Shown: positions 25,719 through 34,996 of the stretch, piece after piece
Numbering within the stretch: the first letter of the stretch is position 1
How the letters are laid out: each line of letters opens with the position of its first letter
Assembly: GCA_041648735.1 (NCBI GenBank)
Contig: JBAZOO010000006.1
Coordinates: 1 to 64,000 of the forward strand
DNA length: 64,000 bases
From: JBAZOO01 sp041648735
GTDB taxonomy: Bacteria > Verrucomicrobiota > Lentisphaeria > Oligosphaerales > CAITYL01
Direction: 5' to 3'
Notes under the pieces: model-generated
Database searches by the model: none
Seen by the model: the letters and a program-made list of their open reading frames with translations, nothing else
What the model was told of the DNA's origin: nothing
Made by a program: the position numbers and the translations under genes

Positions 25719-28700
25719 ATGAAGATGAAGCGCTTGTGCTCGGTGGCATGGTTCCTTCTGGCCGGGATGGCGACGGCGGCGGCGGCGCCACCGCCGCCCT
25801 ATGCCACCAAGCCGGAATGGTGGGACGCGGTGCGCGTGACCGTGGCGCCCGCGGACTCCGCGGAGGAGAGCATCCGCCGCTCGGAACAATTGCCGGAAAA
25901 CCAGCTCCAGGAGGAGAAGCTCACCACCGGCTGGCAAGTGCTCGGGCCATTCGACGCCCGCGACGGCGACCAGCTCCTCAATCCCATGCCCGGCGAGGAA
26001 CTGGACTTCCGCCGGAGCTGGCGGGGCAAGGACGGCGCCACCGTGCGCTGGCAGCCCTGGCTGCCGGCCGAGGGGAAGCCGCTGCCGCCCAGCCTGCAAT
26101 CCTTTTCGGCGCTCTTTTTCCTGGAGTTCCCGGGACGCCTGGGGGAGCGGCGCTTCCTTTCGATCACCCATGACGACGGCGCGGTGGTCTTCCTCAACGG
26201 CGCGCTGATCTCCAAGAATTTGGGTGGCGAACCCATGCCCATGATCATTCCGGTGACCTTGCGGGAGCGCAACCGGCTGTTGGTGCGCCTCAACCAGGGC
26301 GGCGGCCCCTGGGGGCTGCAACTGGCCATGGCCAGGGAAAACCCGCTGTGGAAGCCCGCCAAGCTCCAGTCCGAGGCGGTGCGCCCCTTCCTGGCAACCG
26401 ATCCGGCCGGCTGCGCGCCGGCGGCGGAACGGCTGGGCCAAATCTATGCCCGCCTCCGCGATCCCGCGAATGCCAGCCACTGGTACCGCTTCGCCATCCG
26501 CCACCAGCCGGACGCCGCGGCGGCGCTGCGCGTCTTCACCGACGCCGGCTGGCGCCTGGACTGGCCCGGCAACGAAAATGGCGCGACCACTTTCCGTCTG
26601 GCGTTGGCCCTGGACGCCCAATGCGACAATGGCATCCGCCGCGCCGCCACCCTGCAACTGCTGGAACGGCTGATCAATTCCGGGCAGTGCGGGGAGGCGC
26701 TGGCCTTCCTCACCGCCAACGAAGCCACCCTCCGGCCGGCGCTGGGGCCGTACTGGCCGCTCTCCCTGGCCCGGCTGCACCTCCTGACCGGCGACTGGCG
26801 GCAGGCGGAAAAGGAAATCCGGGGACTGGCCGTCCCCGAGCAGGACGGGGAACTCAAGCGCCAAGCCGACACCGTGCGCGGACTGATCGAGAACAGCCAG
26901 AAAACCGCGCTCCAACTGCCGCGCGACCTTGAGCTGGAGGAGGTGCAGCGGGAGACGGCCATGCTGGCGCAAGGGAAGCAGACGGGAAAGCTGGTCGAAA
27001 CCATCAGCGCCGTCCTGAAGGGCCGGGGCGGTCTGCTGGTCGAGAGCGGCGAGCCGGCGCTGCTGCTCGGGGCGGCGCTCCGCTACCGCGAGCTGTTTCA
27101 GCCCTATGCGGAACTCTATGAAACGCAGACGCGCCAGCTCGCCGCGGCTCTCGCCCGCGGCGCGGAAGGGCGGGGGAAGGAGGCGGCGCTGCTCTTCTCG
27201 CTGCAAATGCCGGCCCCGGCGCCGACCCCTTCTCCGTTGCCGCCCCTGGCCAGCGTCGCGCCAGCCCTGGCGCAGGTGCCGCGGCAGGGGTTTGCCCCCC
27301 GCCTGGCCTTGCCGCCCGGCGAGGTGGAGCTGCGGCTGGAGGAGACGCCGCAGGCCTGGGGGGAGGGCGGCGGCGCCGCGGCGGCCACCGGCATCTGCCC
27401 GGCGCCCACCGGGGCGGTCTTCGTCCAGAACAGCCGCCAGCTCTGCCGCCTCGACCCGGCCGGGGCCGTGGCCTGGCGGCGCGGCTTCGACAATGCCCCC
27501 CTGGTGGGGGTGGATTCCCCCGCCCGCCTGCTGGGCGACCGCTTCGCCCCGAAAACCGACGGGGCCCGGGTCTATGCCCGGCTGCTGGAAGGCGGCCGCT
27601 TCGCCATCCACGCCTTCGCCGCGGCGGACGGCACCAGCCTCTGGCGCTGGGACGGCGGCGAAGCCGCCGCCTGCTCCGATCCCGTGCTGACTGACGCCGG
27701 CTCGATCCTCTTCCTGGCGGCACGCTTCGATGTCCTTTCCCGCTATTACCTCGTCGCCTTGGACGCCGCCACCGGGGCACCGGAATTCGAGCTCCTCCTC
27801 TGCTCCGCCGCCCCCGAAATCGCCCTGGCCGGCCTCGGCCCGGCCCGGCTCGACCTCTTCATGCCGGAACCCACCGTCCGCAACGGCATGGCCTTCGTCA
27901 ACACCAACCTCGGTGCCGTCTTTGCCGTGAACCTGCGCTGGCGCTGCCTGCAATGGGCACGGACCTACCACCAGGCACCCTTCGCCATCAACCAGGCCAT
28001 GACGGAGCTGGCCTGGAAGCGGCGAAGCTGCCCGCCCGTGGCCGGGCCGGATACGGTCCTGTTCGCCCCGCGGGACGGCGCCACTCTCCTCCTGGTCGAC
28101 CAGCGCACCGGCAGGCTGGCCAAGGAACTGCCCCTCGCCACCTGGACCGACTGCCGCGCCGCCGGCGACGCCGCCGCCTTCCTGCTGCGGCCGGACGGCA
28201 GCGGCACCTTCCTCGCCCTCACCAACCTCGCCGCCACCCGGCCGGTAGCCGGCCGGATCGCCGCCATCCTGGACAGTTGCCGGGATGGCATCATCCTGGC
28301 CCGCAACGGAATGCTGGAATGCTGGCCCACCAACGGCCCCATCCCCTCCGCCACCACGCCCCTGCCCACGGGCTTTGCCCCGCTGGCCCTCGCCCCCACC
28401 GTCTGCTGGGGCTTCCTCCCCGCCGCCGACCTGCCCGTGCTCGGCGTGGCGACGGAAACCCCCGGCGCCGGCGACCCGGCACGCCTCACCGCCGGAATGC
28501 TGGAGCCGCCACCCGGCAAGCTGGCCAACCCCTTCCTCCTCCGCGATGGCGCCGACCTCTTCCTGGTCTCCGACCAGGCCGTCGGCAAATTCGACGCCGC
28601 CCTCCAGCTCGCCTGGCTCTGCCCCACCACCGCCGGCGGCGGCCGCCCCTCGCTCCGGGCTGGACCGCGGACGGTCTACGTGGGGCTGCGCAACGGTTTC

Positions 28701-30293
28701 CTGGCGCTCGACCGCGCCACCGGCCGCTGGCTCCGCCGCTTCCCCGAAGGGAAAGCCCGGGCAAACTGGGGAGAAGTGTTTCAGACCACCCTTGCCGGCG
28801 ACGACCTCCTGGTCGTCGTCCGCCGCCGCGACTGGAGCAGCGTGGACCTGCTGCGGTTCACCCGCGACGGCAGCGCCAGCCTCGGCGTCACCCCCTCCAA
28901 TCCGTATGGCTTCTTCGCCTCGGGCGAACTGCTCTGCTGGAAGGATGGAAAGTTCAGGATCCTCCGGCGCGCCGCCACCGGCGACAAGTTTGACGAAGTC
29001 GCCGTCACCCCCACCCCCGCCAGGGGGGACGCCTGCGTCCGGCGCGCCGCGCCGGACAGCTTCCTCATCCTGGAACAGGGAAAGGCCACCATCGCCCGCG
29101 CCAGCGGCTTCACTCCCGTCAACCTCCACCAATGGGGCGCCGCCGGCGGCGACTCCGGGGGGTGGTGGTGGTCTCCCGACTGGCGCAAGCTGCAGGAAGC
29201 CCAGGAGTGCATCCCGCTGCTCTTCTGGAACAACGGCTACTCCCTCATCAACTGCCGCACCGGAACCGACGTGGCCGGAACCGCCCCCTTCATCGGCATG
29301 CCCTCCGCGCCGACGCCCACCCTCTACGCCGGGCCGCTCGCGGGGGAGAGCGGCGGCAAAAAGCCTTCCTGCACCCTCGGCGTCCTCGACAGCGCCGCCG
29401 GCCGGCTCCTCTACCGCAAGAACGTCCCCCTCCACTCCCTCATCGCGGAGTGGCAGCGGCCAAACTATGACCTCTCCTCCTTCCTTGACGACGGGCGGAC
29501 CCTCTGCCATTTCTTCAATCTGGGCGACCCCCGCGGCGGCGGCCCCGCCGCCGTCGCCCTCGACGACCTCAAGCCCGAGAGCCCGCTGGAGCTTTGCCCC
29601 TTCCCGTTCTATGAGCGACTGAATGGCGCCGCGGCCACCGCGGGAAACTTCCTGCTGGCCGTGGACTCGCGCCTGGTGCGCTTCACCCGCGCCGAGTTCC
29701 TGGACCTGCTCCGGGGCCGCGGCGCCGGCGCGCCCCCCGTCACCACCCTCGACCCCGCGCCGGCGGAAGCCAAGGTCACGGTTGATGGCTTCCTCGACGA
29801 GTGGCCGGCCGCAGCGTTCACCAAGGCGCGGCTCGGCGAATACGCCCTGCGCTGGAGTCCCGGCAACCGCCTCCACGTCGCCCTGAAGCTCACCGACCCC
29901 GCCATCCTCCGCGACCTCGCCAACCATGGCGCGGAAGGGCGGCTGGCCTGCTGCCTGCTGCCGGCGCCCTATGCCGGCTTCCGCCCGGAACTGGTTGCGG
30001 AACAGGGAGTTGAACTGGTCATGGGGCGGAAGGGCGACCCCGGCAGCTTCAGCTACGCCGTGACCCCAGACGGGACGCTGGCCACCGCCGAGCTGGAACT
30101 CCCGCTGCAAAAAGCCGCCAGGTTCGACCTCGCCAGCCGAAAGGGCCAGCCCCGGCGCGACCGCGACGGCGACCTCGCCTTCGACTTCCAGCTCCGCAAC
30201 GCCGGCGAGCCGCCGCTCAGCCTCCTCGGCAGCGGCGCCGCCCCCACCGCCCTCCCCTTCCAATACCCCCGCCTCCTCCTCCGCTTCAAGTGA
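25719..30293 (+). CDS. Very large exported PQQ-type beta-propeller protein with C-terminal CBM9-like domain
   Basis: A 1524-residue protein. ATG 25719, after GGCGAGG, gives a signal peptide ending MATAAAA; an upstream in-frame ATG at 25704 is also possible. Residues about 60-220 look like a beta-sandwich (LGPFDARDGDQLLNPMPGEE; ITHDDGAVVFLNGALISKN). About 300 helical TPR-like residues follow. From about residue 530 to 1330 there are PQQ/YVTN-like propeller strands: FVQNSRQLCRLDPAGAVAWR, LVALDAATGAPEFELLL, VYVGLRNGFLALDRATGRWL. The C-terminal 170 residues (VDGFLDEWPAAAFTKARLGE, LRWSPGNRLHVALKLTD) match the CBM9/DOMON-like fold. Probably an envelope protein; no enzymatic motif seen. Function unknown. 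Confidence 0.75.
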   Translation: MKMKRLCSVAWFLLAGMATAAAAPPPPYATKPEWWDAVRVTVAPADSAEESIRRSEQLPENQLQEEKLTTGWQVLGPFDARDGDQLLNPMPGEELDFRRSWRGKDGATVRWQPWLPAEGKPLPPSLQSFSALFFLEFPGRLGERRFLSITHDDGAVVFLNGALISKNLGGEPMPMIIPVTLRERNRLLVRLNQGGGPWGLQLAMARENPLWKPAKLQSEAVRPFLATDPAGCAPAAERLGQIYARLRDPANASHWYRFAIRHQPDAAAALRVFTDAGWRLDWPGNENGATTFRLALALDAQCDNGIRRAATLQLLERLINSGQCGEALAFLTANEATLRPALGPYWPLSLARLHLLTGDWRQAEKEIRGLAVPEQDGELKRQADTVRGLIENSQKTALQLPRDLELEEVQRETAMLAQGKQTGKLVETISAVLKGRGGLLVESGEPALLLGAALRYRELFQPYAELYETQTRQLAAALARGAEGRGKEAALLFSLQMPAPAPTPSPLPPLASVAPALAQVPRQGFAPRLALPPGEVELRLEETPQAWGEGGGAAAATGICPAPTGAVFVQNSRQLCRLDPAGAVAWRRGFDNAPLVGVDSPARLLGDRFAPKTDGARVYARLLEGGRFAIHAFAAADGTSLWRWDGGEAAACSDPVLTDAGSILFLAARFDVLSRYYLVALDAATGAPEFELLLCSAAPEIALAGLGPARLDLFMPEPTVRNGMAFVNTNLGAVFAVNLRWRCLQWARTYHQAPFAINQAMTELAWKRRSCPPVAGPDTVLFAPRDGATLLLVDQRTGRLAKELPLATWTDCRAAGDAAAFLLRPDGSGTFLALTNLAATRPVAGRIAAILDSCRDGIILARNGMLECWPTNGPIPSATTPLPTGFAPLALAPTVCWGFLPAADLPVLGVATETPGAGDPARLTAGMLEPPPGKLANPFLLRDGADLFLVSDQAVGKFDAALQLAWLCPTTAGGGRPSLRAGPRTVYVGLRNGFLALDRATGRWLRRFPEGKARANWGEVFQTTLAGDDLLVVVRRRDWSSVDLLRFTRDGSASLGVTPSNPYGFFASGELLCWKDGKFRILRRAATGDKFDEVAVTPTPARGDACVRRAAPDSFLILEQGKATIARASGFTPVNLHQWGAAGGDSGGWWWSPDWRKLQEAQECIPLLFWNNGYSLINCRTGTDVAGTAPFIGMPSAPTPTLYAGPLAGESGGKKPSCTLGVLDSAAGRLLYRKNVPLHSLIAEWQRPNYDLSSFLDDGRTLCHFFNLGDPRGGGPAAVALDDLKPESPLELCPFPFYERLNGAAATAGNFLLAVDSRLVRFTRAEFLDLLRGRGAGAPPVTTLDPAPAEAKVTVDGFLDEWPAAAFTKARLGEYALRWSPGNRLHVALKLTDPAILRDLANHGAEGRLACCLLPAPYAGFRPELVAEQGVELVMGRKGDPGSFSYAVTPDGTLATAELELPLQKAARFDLASRKGQPRRDRDGDLAFDFQLRNAGEPPLSLLGSGAAPTALPFQYPRLLLRFK

Positions 30294-30432
30294 CGCTTGT
30301 GACGGTTTGTGGGCTGGCTTGCCTTGCCCGGCACACGCGGCGGGGACGGGGGGAATTGCCCCGCGCCGCGTCCCGAAAGTGGGGGCACCGTCCCCGGCGC
30401 CCTCAGCGGTGGGGGCGGCTCAGGCTGGAGTT

Positions 30433-30597
30433 CACGCTTCAGCGTGGGACCTGCCGTCCAGGGACCTGCCGTCCAGGCGATCCCTCGCAGGGCGGAAATC
30501 GGGCCGTCCAGAGGAAACGCCACCGCCGCCACCGAACAGCCCACGCTGAAGCGTGGGACCTGCCGTCCAGCCAAAAAACTCGCAGGGCGGAAATCGG
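30433..30597 (+). repeat. Direct repeat of a hairpin-tailed unit
   Basis: Unit 1 begins with the perfect hairpin CACGCTTCAGCGTG (30433-30446), unit 2 with CACGCTGAAGCGTG (30542-30555). Both continue GGGACCTGCCGTCCAG and later CTCGCAGGGCGGAAATCGG. In unit 1 the GGGACCTGCCGTCCAG piece occurs twice in tandem. Part of the unit (17 bp) also occurs at 9233-9249. Confidence 0.75.
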
Positions 30598-30629
30598 AAA
30601 GCGCTCCGCTTTCATTGAAAATGTCCCTT

Positions 30630-30654
30630 GCCGGACACGGTTTCCCAATCGTCC
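30630..30654 (+). repeat. 25-bp exact repeat, copy 1 (inverted relative to 55392-55416)
   Basis: The 25 bases starting GCCGGACACGGTTTCCC are the exact reverse complement of 55392-55416. Similarity extends into the CGTCCTCG-type low-complexity flank. This suggests a dispersed non-coding repeat family in this genome. Confidence 0.75.
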
Positions 30655-30751
30655 TCGTTCTCGTCCTTGTCCGCGTCCTCGATTTTGGGTGAATTCCCCT
30701 TGTATGTTCCCCCGATGCGGCACACGGGAAGAAAGGTTCGCACGGAGCCCA

Positions 30752-30806
30752 CGGAGGCCACGGGGAAAACCTCGATCCATCGCCTCCGCGTTCCCCGTGG
30801 CCTCCG
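30752..30806. repeat. Long inverted repeat, possible terminator structure for uvrB
   Basis: CGGAGGCCACGGGGAA at 30752-30767 pairs perfectly with 30791-30806 across a 23-base loop. It lies about 200 bp downstream of the uvrB stop and 460 bp past the propeller gene. There is no U-tract, so it is more likely a mobile hairpin repeat than an intrinsic terminator. Confidence 0.6.
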
Positions 30807-31011
30807 GGCGAAACCCCCAGCCGCTTTCACCTGTCCCCAAGCCGCCGGAATTCCCCGGCGGATGCATCCCGGCCGGGACGGGGAGCTGCTTCCAATCTCA
30901 ACTTGCCGATTTTTCAGGCCCGTTGCCCGCCGCGGGTGGGGACAGCGGCGGGAAGGGCTGGGCCACCTTCCAGAAGTCACCGGCAAGAATGTCCGTGCTA
31001 CGCGCCCGGGG

Positions 31012-33114
31012 TCACTCCCCCTTGCGGCGCTGCTGGCGGCCGCGGGCGAGGCCGGCGCGGTATTTCTTCGCCTTGCTCTCGGCGACGGCCGTTTCCAGCG
31101 GCTGCGCGGACTCCGCGGCCTGGATGGCGGCGAGGCCGCCGGCGGCGGCGCTTTTGCGGAGTTCGCGGAGCTGGTCGCGGAGCATGGCGGCGCGCTCGAA
31201 CTCCAGCGCCTCGGCGGCGGCCTGCATCTCGGCCTCCAGGCGGCGGACGGTCTCCGTCAGGTCATAGTCGCCGCCACCCTCCGCCACCACCTTCGCGGCG
31301 GTCTCGGCCGCTTCCTCGTAGAGGTGGAGGCTGGCCTGGACGGCGCGGGCGACGGTGCGCGGGGTGATGCCGTGCTCGGCATTGTAGCGGAGCTGCCGCT
31401 CGCGCCGGCCCTGGGTGGCCGCGATGGCGCGGCGCATGCTCTCGGTGACACTGTCGGCATAAAGGATGACCCGGCCGTTGACGTTGCGGGCGGCGCGGCC
31501 GGCGGTCTGGACCAGGGCGGTCTCGGAGCGCAGGAAGCCCTCCTTGTCCGCGTCCAGGATCGCGACCAGGGCGACCTCGGGCAGGTCGAGCCCCTCGCGC
31601 AGGAGGTTGATGCCGATGAGGCAGTCGAACTCCCCCAGGCGCAGGCTGCGGATGATCTCGACCCGCTCCAGGGCGTCGATGTCGGAATGGAGGTACTTGA
31701 CGCGCAGATCCAGCTCGTTCAGGTAGTCGGCCAGCTCCTCGGCGGTGCGCTTGGTCAGGGTGGTGACCAGGACGCGCTCGCCCCGGCCGGCGGCGGCGCG
31801 CACCTCCGCGATCACGTCGTCCACCTGATGTTCCAGGGGGCGGACGAGGATCTCGGGATCCAGCAGCCCGGTGGGGCGCACCACCTGCTCGACCGGCACG
31901 GTGCGGGCCAGCTCGTAGGGGCCGGGCGTGGCGGAGACGAAGATCCGCGGGCCGGCCAGCGCCTCGAACTCGGCAAACTTGAGCGGGCGGTTGTCCAGCG
32001 CCGAGGGGAGGCGGAAGCCGTGCTCGACCAGGGTCAGCTTGCGGGCGCGGTCGCCGTTGTACATGCCGTTGACCTGCGGCAGGGTCACGTGCGACTCGTC
32101 AATGATGGTGAGGAGATCCTCGGGAAAATAATCAATGAGCGTGTCGGGGCGCGACCCCGGCGGGCGGCCGGCGAGGTGGCGCGAGTAGTTCTCGATCCCC
32201 TGGCAGTAGCCGATCTCCTTGAGCATCTCCAGGTCGTAGTTGGTGCGCTGGAAGAGGCGCTGGGCCTCGACCAGCTTGTTCTGGCGCTCGAAGGCGCGGA
32301 CCTGCTCGGCCAGTTCGGCGCGGATGGCGGCCTCGGCCTGCTCGAAGCGGCTCTGGGGGATGACGAAGTGCTTGGCCGGGAAGATGTAGGCCTCGGGGAC
32401 CGTCCCCAGCTCCCGGCCGGTGAGCGGCTCGCGGCGGCTGATGCGCTCGACCGTGTCGCCCCAGAACTCGACGCGCAGCACTTCGTCGCGGTAGGAAAGC
32501 CAGACATCGACCGTGTCGCCAGCGACGCGGAACTGGCCGCGCTGGGGGGCGACGTCGTTGCGGGCGTACTGGATGACGACCAGGCGGCGCAGCAGTTCGT
32601 CGCGCCCGGTGCCGCTCCCCACCCGCACGTCGGCGCGCATGGCGGCGATGTCCTCGGGGGAGCCAAGGCCGTAGATGCAGGAGACGGAGGCGACGATGAG
32701 GACGTCGCGCCGCTCCAGCAGGGCGCTGGTGGCGGCCAGGCGCAGCTTTTCGATCTCGTCGTTGATCGCGGAGTCCTTGGCAATGTAGGTGTCGGTCTGG
32801 GGGATGTAGGCTTCGGGCTGGTAATAGTCGTAGTAGCTGACGAAATACTCGACGGCGTTCTCCGGGAAGAAGCTCTTGAACTCGCTGTAGAGCTGGGCGG
32901 CCAGGGTCTTGTTGTGGGAGATGACCAGGGTCGGCCGCTGGCATTGCTGGATGACGTTGGCGATGGTGAAGGTCTTGCCGGAGCCGGTGACGCCGAGCAG
33001 CGTCTGGAGGGCGCGCCCCTCGCGCAGCCCGGCGGTGAGCGCGGCAATGGCCGCCGGCTGGTCGCCGGCCGGGGCGTAGGGGGCGTGGAGCTGGAAGGGG
33101 CGGTCGAGGGGCAT
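31012..33114 (-). CDS. uvrB: Excinuclease ABC subunit B
   Basis: A 700-residue protein of normal UvrB build; ATG 33114 starts MPLDRPFQLHAPYAPAGDQ. Walker A is LLGVTGSGKTFTIANVI. The beta-hairpin region is YYDYYQPEAYIPQTDTYIAK, DEAD-like Walker B is LLTIIDESHVTLPQ, and the helicase C-terminal motifs FDCLIGINLLREGLDLPEVA and ALVQTAGRAARN are intact. A UVR domain (LEAEMQAAAEALEFERAAML) lies near the end, followed by a basic tail. UvrB verifies DNA damage with UvrA and positions UvrC. It is the last gene of the leftward group ACT - ABC ATPase - uvrB. Confidence 0.97.
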   Translation of the reverse strand: MPLDRPFQLHAPYAPAGDQPAAIAALTAGLREGRALQTLLGVTGSGKTFTIANVIQQCQRPTLVISHNKTLAAQLYSEFKSFFPENAVEYFVSYYDYYQPEAYIPQTDTYIAKDSAINDEIEKLRLAATSALLERRDVLIVASVSCIYGLGSPEDIAAMRADVRVGSGTGRDELLRRLVVIQYARNDVAPQRGQFRVAGDTVDVWLSYRDEVLRVEFWGDTVERISRREPLTGRELGTVPEAYIFPAKHFVIPQSRFEQAEAAIRAELAEQVRAFERQNKLVEAQRLFQRTNYDLEMLKEIGYCQGIENYSRHLAGRPPGSRPDTLIDYFPEDLLTIIDESHVTLPQVNGMYNGDRARKLTLVEHGFRLPSALDNRPLKFAEFEALAGPRIFVSATPGPYELARTVPVEQVVRPTGLLDPEILVRPLEHQVDDVIAEVRAAAGRGERVLVTTLTKRTAEELADYLNELDLRVKYLHSDIDALERVEIIRSLRLGEFDCLIGINLLREGLDLPEVALVAILDADKEGFLRSETALVQTAGRAARNVNGRVILYADSVTESMRRAIAATQGRRERQLRYNAEHGITPRTVARAVQASLHLYEEAAETAAKVVAEGGGDYDLTETVRRLEAEMQAAAEALEFERAAMLRDQLRELRKSAAAGGLAAIQAAESAQPLETAVAESKAKKYRAGLARGRQQRRKGE

Positions 33115-33249
33115 GGGGGTGGTTGCGGAGTCCGCAAAATCTGGAAGGCTGGGGGGTTGCGGCAATCTACCATCCGGCGGGCGGGCGGCCAAGGTTGGAT
33201 AGAGGTAGGGATAGGGCTTTCGCCCTACCCCCCTGGAGTTTGGCGGAAA

Positions 33250-34323
33250 TCATGGGCGTTGGGGACAGGGGAAAAGCGCGGTTCCCTGGAGGGCCGGCGC
33301 TCCGCGCCGCCCGGCCGCGGGCTCCCCCCCAACGTGCGGAGTCCGCACGCAGCGGACCATGCAGCCCGGCCCGGCCGGCCGCGGCTCCGGCGGCGCGGCG
33401 CATTCCGGGCCGGCCTCGGCGCAGCGCGGCGCGAAGCGGCAGCCCGGCGGCCACTCGCCCGGCGGCGGCACGCGGCCGGGGATCGTCCGCAACTCGCGCC
33501 CGCCCGCCGCGCCCAGGCGCGGCACCGCCGCCAGCAGCGCCCGGGTATAGGGATGCCGCGGCGCCAGCAGCAGCGCCCGGGCCGGCCCCGTCTCGACCAC
33601 CTGCCCGGCGTACATGACGGCGACCCGGTCGGCGAAATCCGCCACGATCCCCAGGTTGTGCGTGACCAGCAGCACCGCCGCCCCCGTCTCGCGCCGCAGC
33701 CGCTGGAGCAGCTCCAGGATTTGCGCCTGCACCGTCACGTCCAGCGCCGTGGTCGGCTCGTCGGCCACCAGCAGCCGGGGGCGGCAGGCCAGGGCCATGG
33801 CCACCATCACCCGCTGCTGCATGCCGCCGCTGAGCTGGTGCGGATAGGCGCGCCGCCGCGCCTCCGGCTCGGGGATCCCCACCTGCCGCAGCAGCCCGAG
33901 CACCCGCCCACGCACCTCCCGCTCGCCGGGGTCATGCAGCCGCACCGCCTCGGCGATCTGGCCGCCGACGCGCAGCACCGGGTTCAGCGCCGTCCCCGGC
34001 TCCTGGAAAATGTAGCCGACCGTGCCGCCGCGCAGGGCGCGGAGTTCGCGCGGGGAGAGCCCAGCCACGTCCCGCCCACAAATCCGCACCGTGCCGCCGG
34101 CAACGACAAACGGCGGCTCGGGCAGCAGCCGGGCCAGCGCCAGGCAGGTCAGGCTCTTGCCGCAGCCGCTTTCCCCGACCAGCGCGAAGCTTTCCCCCGC
34201 CGCCAAGGCGAAGGAAACCGCCGACAGCAGCTCCCGCTCCCCCCCCGCATCCCGGAGGCGCACCGTCAGCCGCTCGACCTCCAGGATCGGCGGCACCAGC
34301 CGCTGCGGGCCGCCGCCGGTCAC
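33250..34323 (-). CDS. Oligopeptide/dipeptide-type ABC transporter ATP-binding protein
   Basis: A 357-residue DppD/OppD-like ATPase. Walker A is ALVGESGCGKSLTCLALARL, the Q-loop is FQEPGTALNP, the ABC signature is YPHQLSGGMQQRVMVAMALA, Walker B is LLVADEPTTALD, and the switch His is in LLVTHNLGIVADFAD. The oligopeptide-transporter C-terminal extension includes the Cys pair region CRFAPRCAEAGPEC. The GTG start at 34323 overlaps the ACT-protein stop (GTGA). No permease or binding protein is nearby, so the partners must be elsewhere or the ATPase is shared. Confidence 0.9.
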   Translation of the reverse strand: MTGGGPQRLVPPILEVERLTVRLRDAGGERELLSAVSFALAAGESFALVGESGCGKSLTCLALARLLPEPPFVVAGGTVRICGRDVAGLSPRELRALRGGTVGYIFQEPGTALNPVLRVGGQIAEAVRLHDPGEREVRGRVLGLLRQVGIPEPEARRRAYPHQLSGGMQQRVMVAMALACRPRLLVADEPTTALDVTVQAQILELLQRLRRETGAAVLLVTHNLGIVADFADRVAVMYAGQVVETGPARALLLAPRHPYTRALLAAVPRLGAAGGRELRTIPGRVPPPGEWPPGCRFAPRCAEAGPECAAPPEPRPAGPGCMVRCVRTPHVGGEPAAGRRGAPALQGTALFPCPQRP

Positions 34324-34745
34324 GCCAGATCCGCGGCCCGGAAAATCCGGGCCCCGGCCTTGAGCAGGCACTCCTTCGCCTTCTCCGGATTGTCGAAGCG
34401 GAAGACCAGCGCGGCCCGGCCAGCGGCCCTCCCGGCGAACGCATACATGTACTCGACATTCACCCCGGCCGCCGCCAAGACCGCCAGCAACGCCGCCAGC
34501 CCGCCGGGACAGTCCGCCACCTCCACCGCCGTGACCTCGTTCACCGCACAGACCACCTGATGCTCGCGCAACGCCTGCTGCGCCTTCGCCACGTCGTCCA
34601 CCACCACCCGCAGGATGCCGTAGTCCGAACTCTCGGCCAGCGACAGGGCCAGCAAGTTCACCCCGGCGTCGCCCAGCACCTTGGTGACCTGCGCCAGCCG
34701 CCCGGTCTTGTTCTCCAGGAAAATCGAGAGCTGCTTGATGGTCAT
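34320..34745 (-). CDS. Tandem ACT-domain protein
   Basis: A 141-residue protein; ATG 34745 follows GGAGG by about 7 bases. It consists of two ACT domains: residues 1-65 (MTIKQLSIFLENKTGRLAQV, AGVNLLALSLAESSDYGILR) and 66-135 (VTAVEVADCPGGLAALLAVL, AGVNVEYMYAFAG). Stand-alone two-ACT proteins of this size bind amino acids and are often found next to phenylacetate-CoA ligase-like or branched-chain amino acid genes; neither is present here. It is coupled to the peptide-type ABC ATPase, which hints at amino-acid or peptide sensing. That link is inference. Confidence 0.9.
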   Translation of the reverse strand: MTIKQLSIFLENKTGRLAQVTKVLGDAGVNLLALSLAESSDYGILRVVVDDVAKAQQALREHQVVCAVNEVTAVEVADCPGGLAALLAVLAAAGVNVEYMYAFAGRAAGRAALVFRFDNPEKAKECLLKAGARIFRAADLA

Positions 34746-34996
34746 GGCCTGCCTCCTGCCCGCGCCGCCCGGCACCGGCTGGCGCGTACTATAGCGGCCC
34801 CCGCCGCCCAAGCCCCCCCCCGACGCCCCGGCCGTTTCCGGCCAGCCCGTCCATCCCGGCCAGCCCCTGCCCCAGCGGCAACTTTTCCCCGTCAACCCCG
34901 GTCAAAAGCCATCACCGCGCCAAACCCGGAGTAGGTTATCCGCCCGGACCAAGCACGCCACCCCATGCCGGGCCCGCCACTTCCCTTTTTCTGCCC

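Larger units (their letters stand above)
30294..31011. other. Repeat-rich 718-bp intergenic region
   Basis: It lies between the propeller gene and the convergent end of uvrB. It contains a duplicated hairpin-plus-tail unit (30433-30503 and 30542-30597), a CGTCCTCG/TCGTCCTTGTC-like string that includes a 25-bp match to 55392-55416, and a 16-bp perfect inverted repeat (30752-30767 with 30791-30806). Translations in all frames lack any family resemblance. It looks like an accumulation of small non-coding repeats. Confidence 0.7.

Noticed and set aside
25348..25791. N-terminal extension of RseP into the upstream region
   Set aside because: The extension is Pro/Arg-rich and overlaps the start of the divergent propeller gene. 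Family members begin right before the HExxH helix.
25692..30263. A 1523-codon open frame on the minus strand opposite the propeller gene
   Set aside because: It mirrors the plus-strand gene almost exactly and its translation is Gly/Ala/Arg/Glu low complexity without domains. Long antisense frames are expected at this GC content. The same holds for the frames opposite the Na/Pi transporter, mutS2, fhs, the FAD oxidoreductase, uvrB and the TIGR03790 gene.
30433..30597. Possible CRISPR-like repeats with hairpins
   Set aside because: Only two or three copies at irregular spacing, no uniform spacers, no cas genes in the window.
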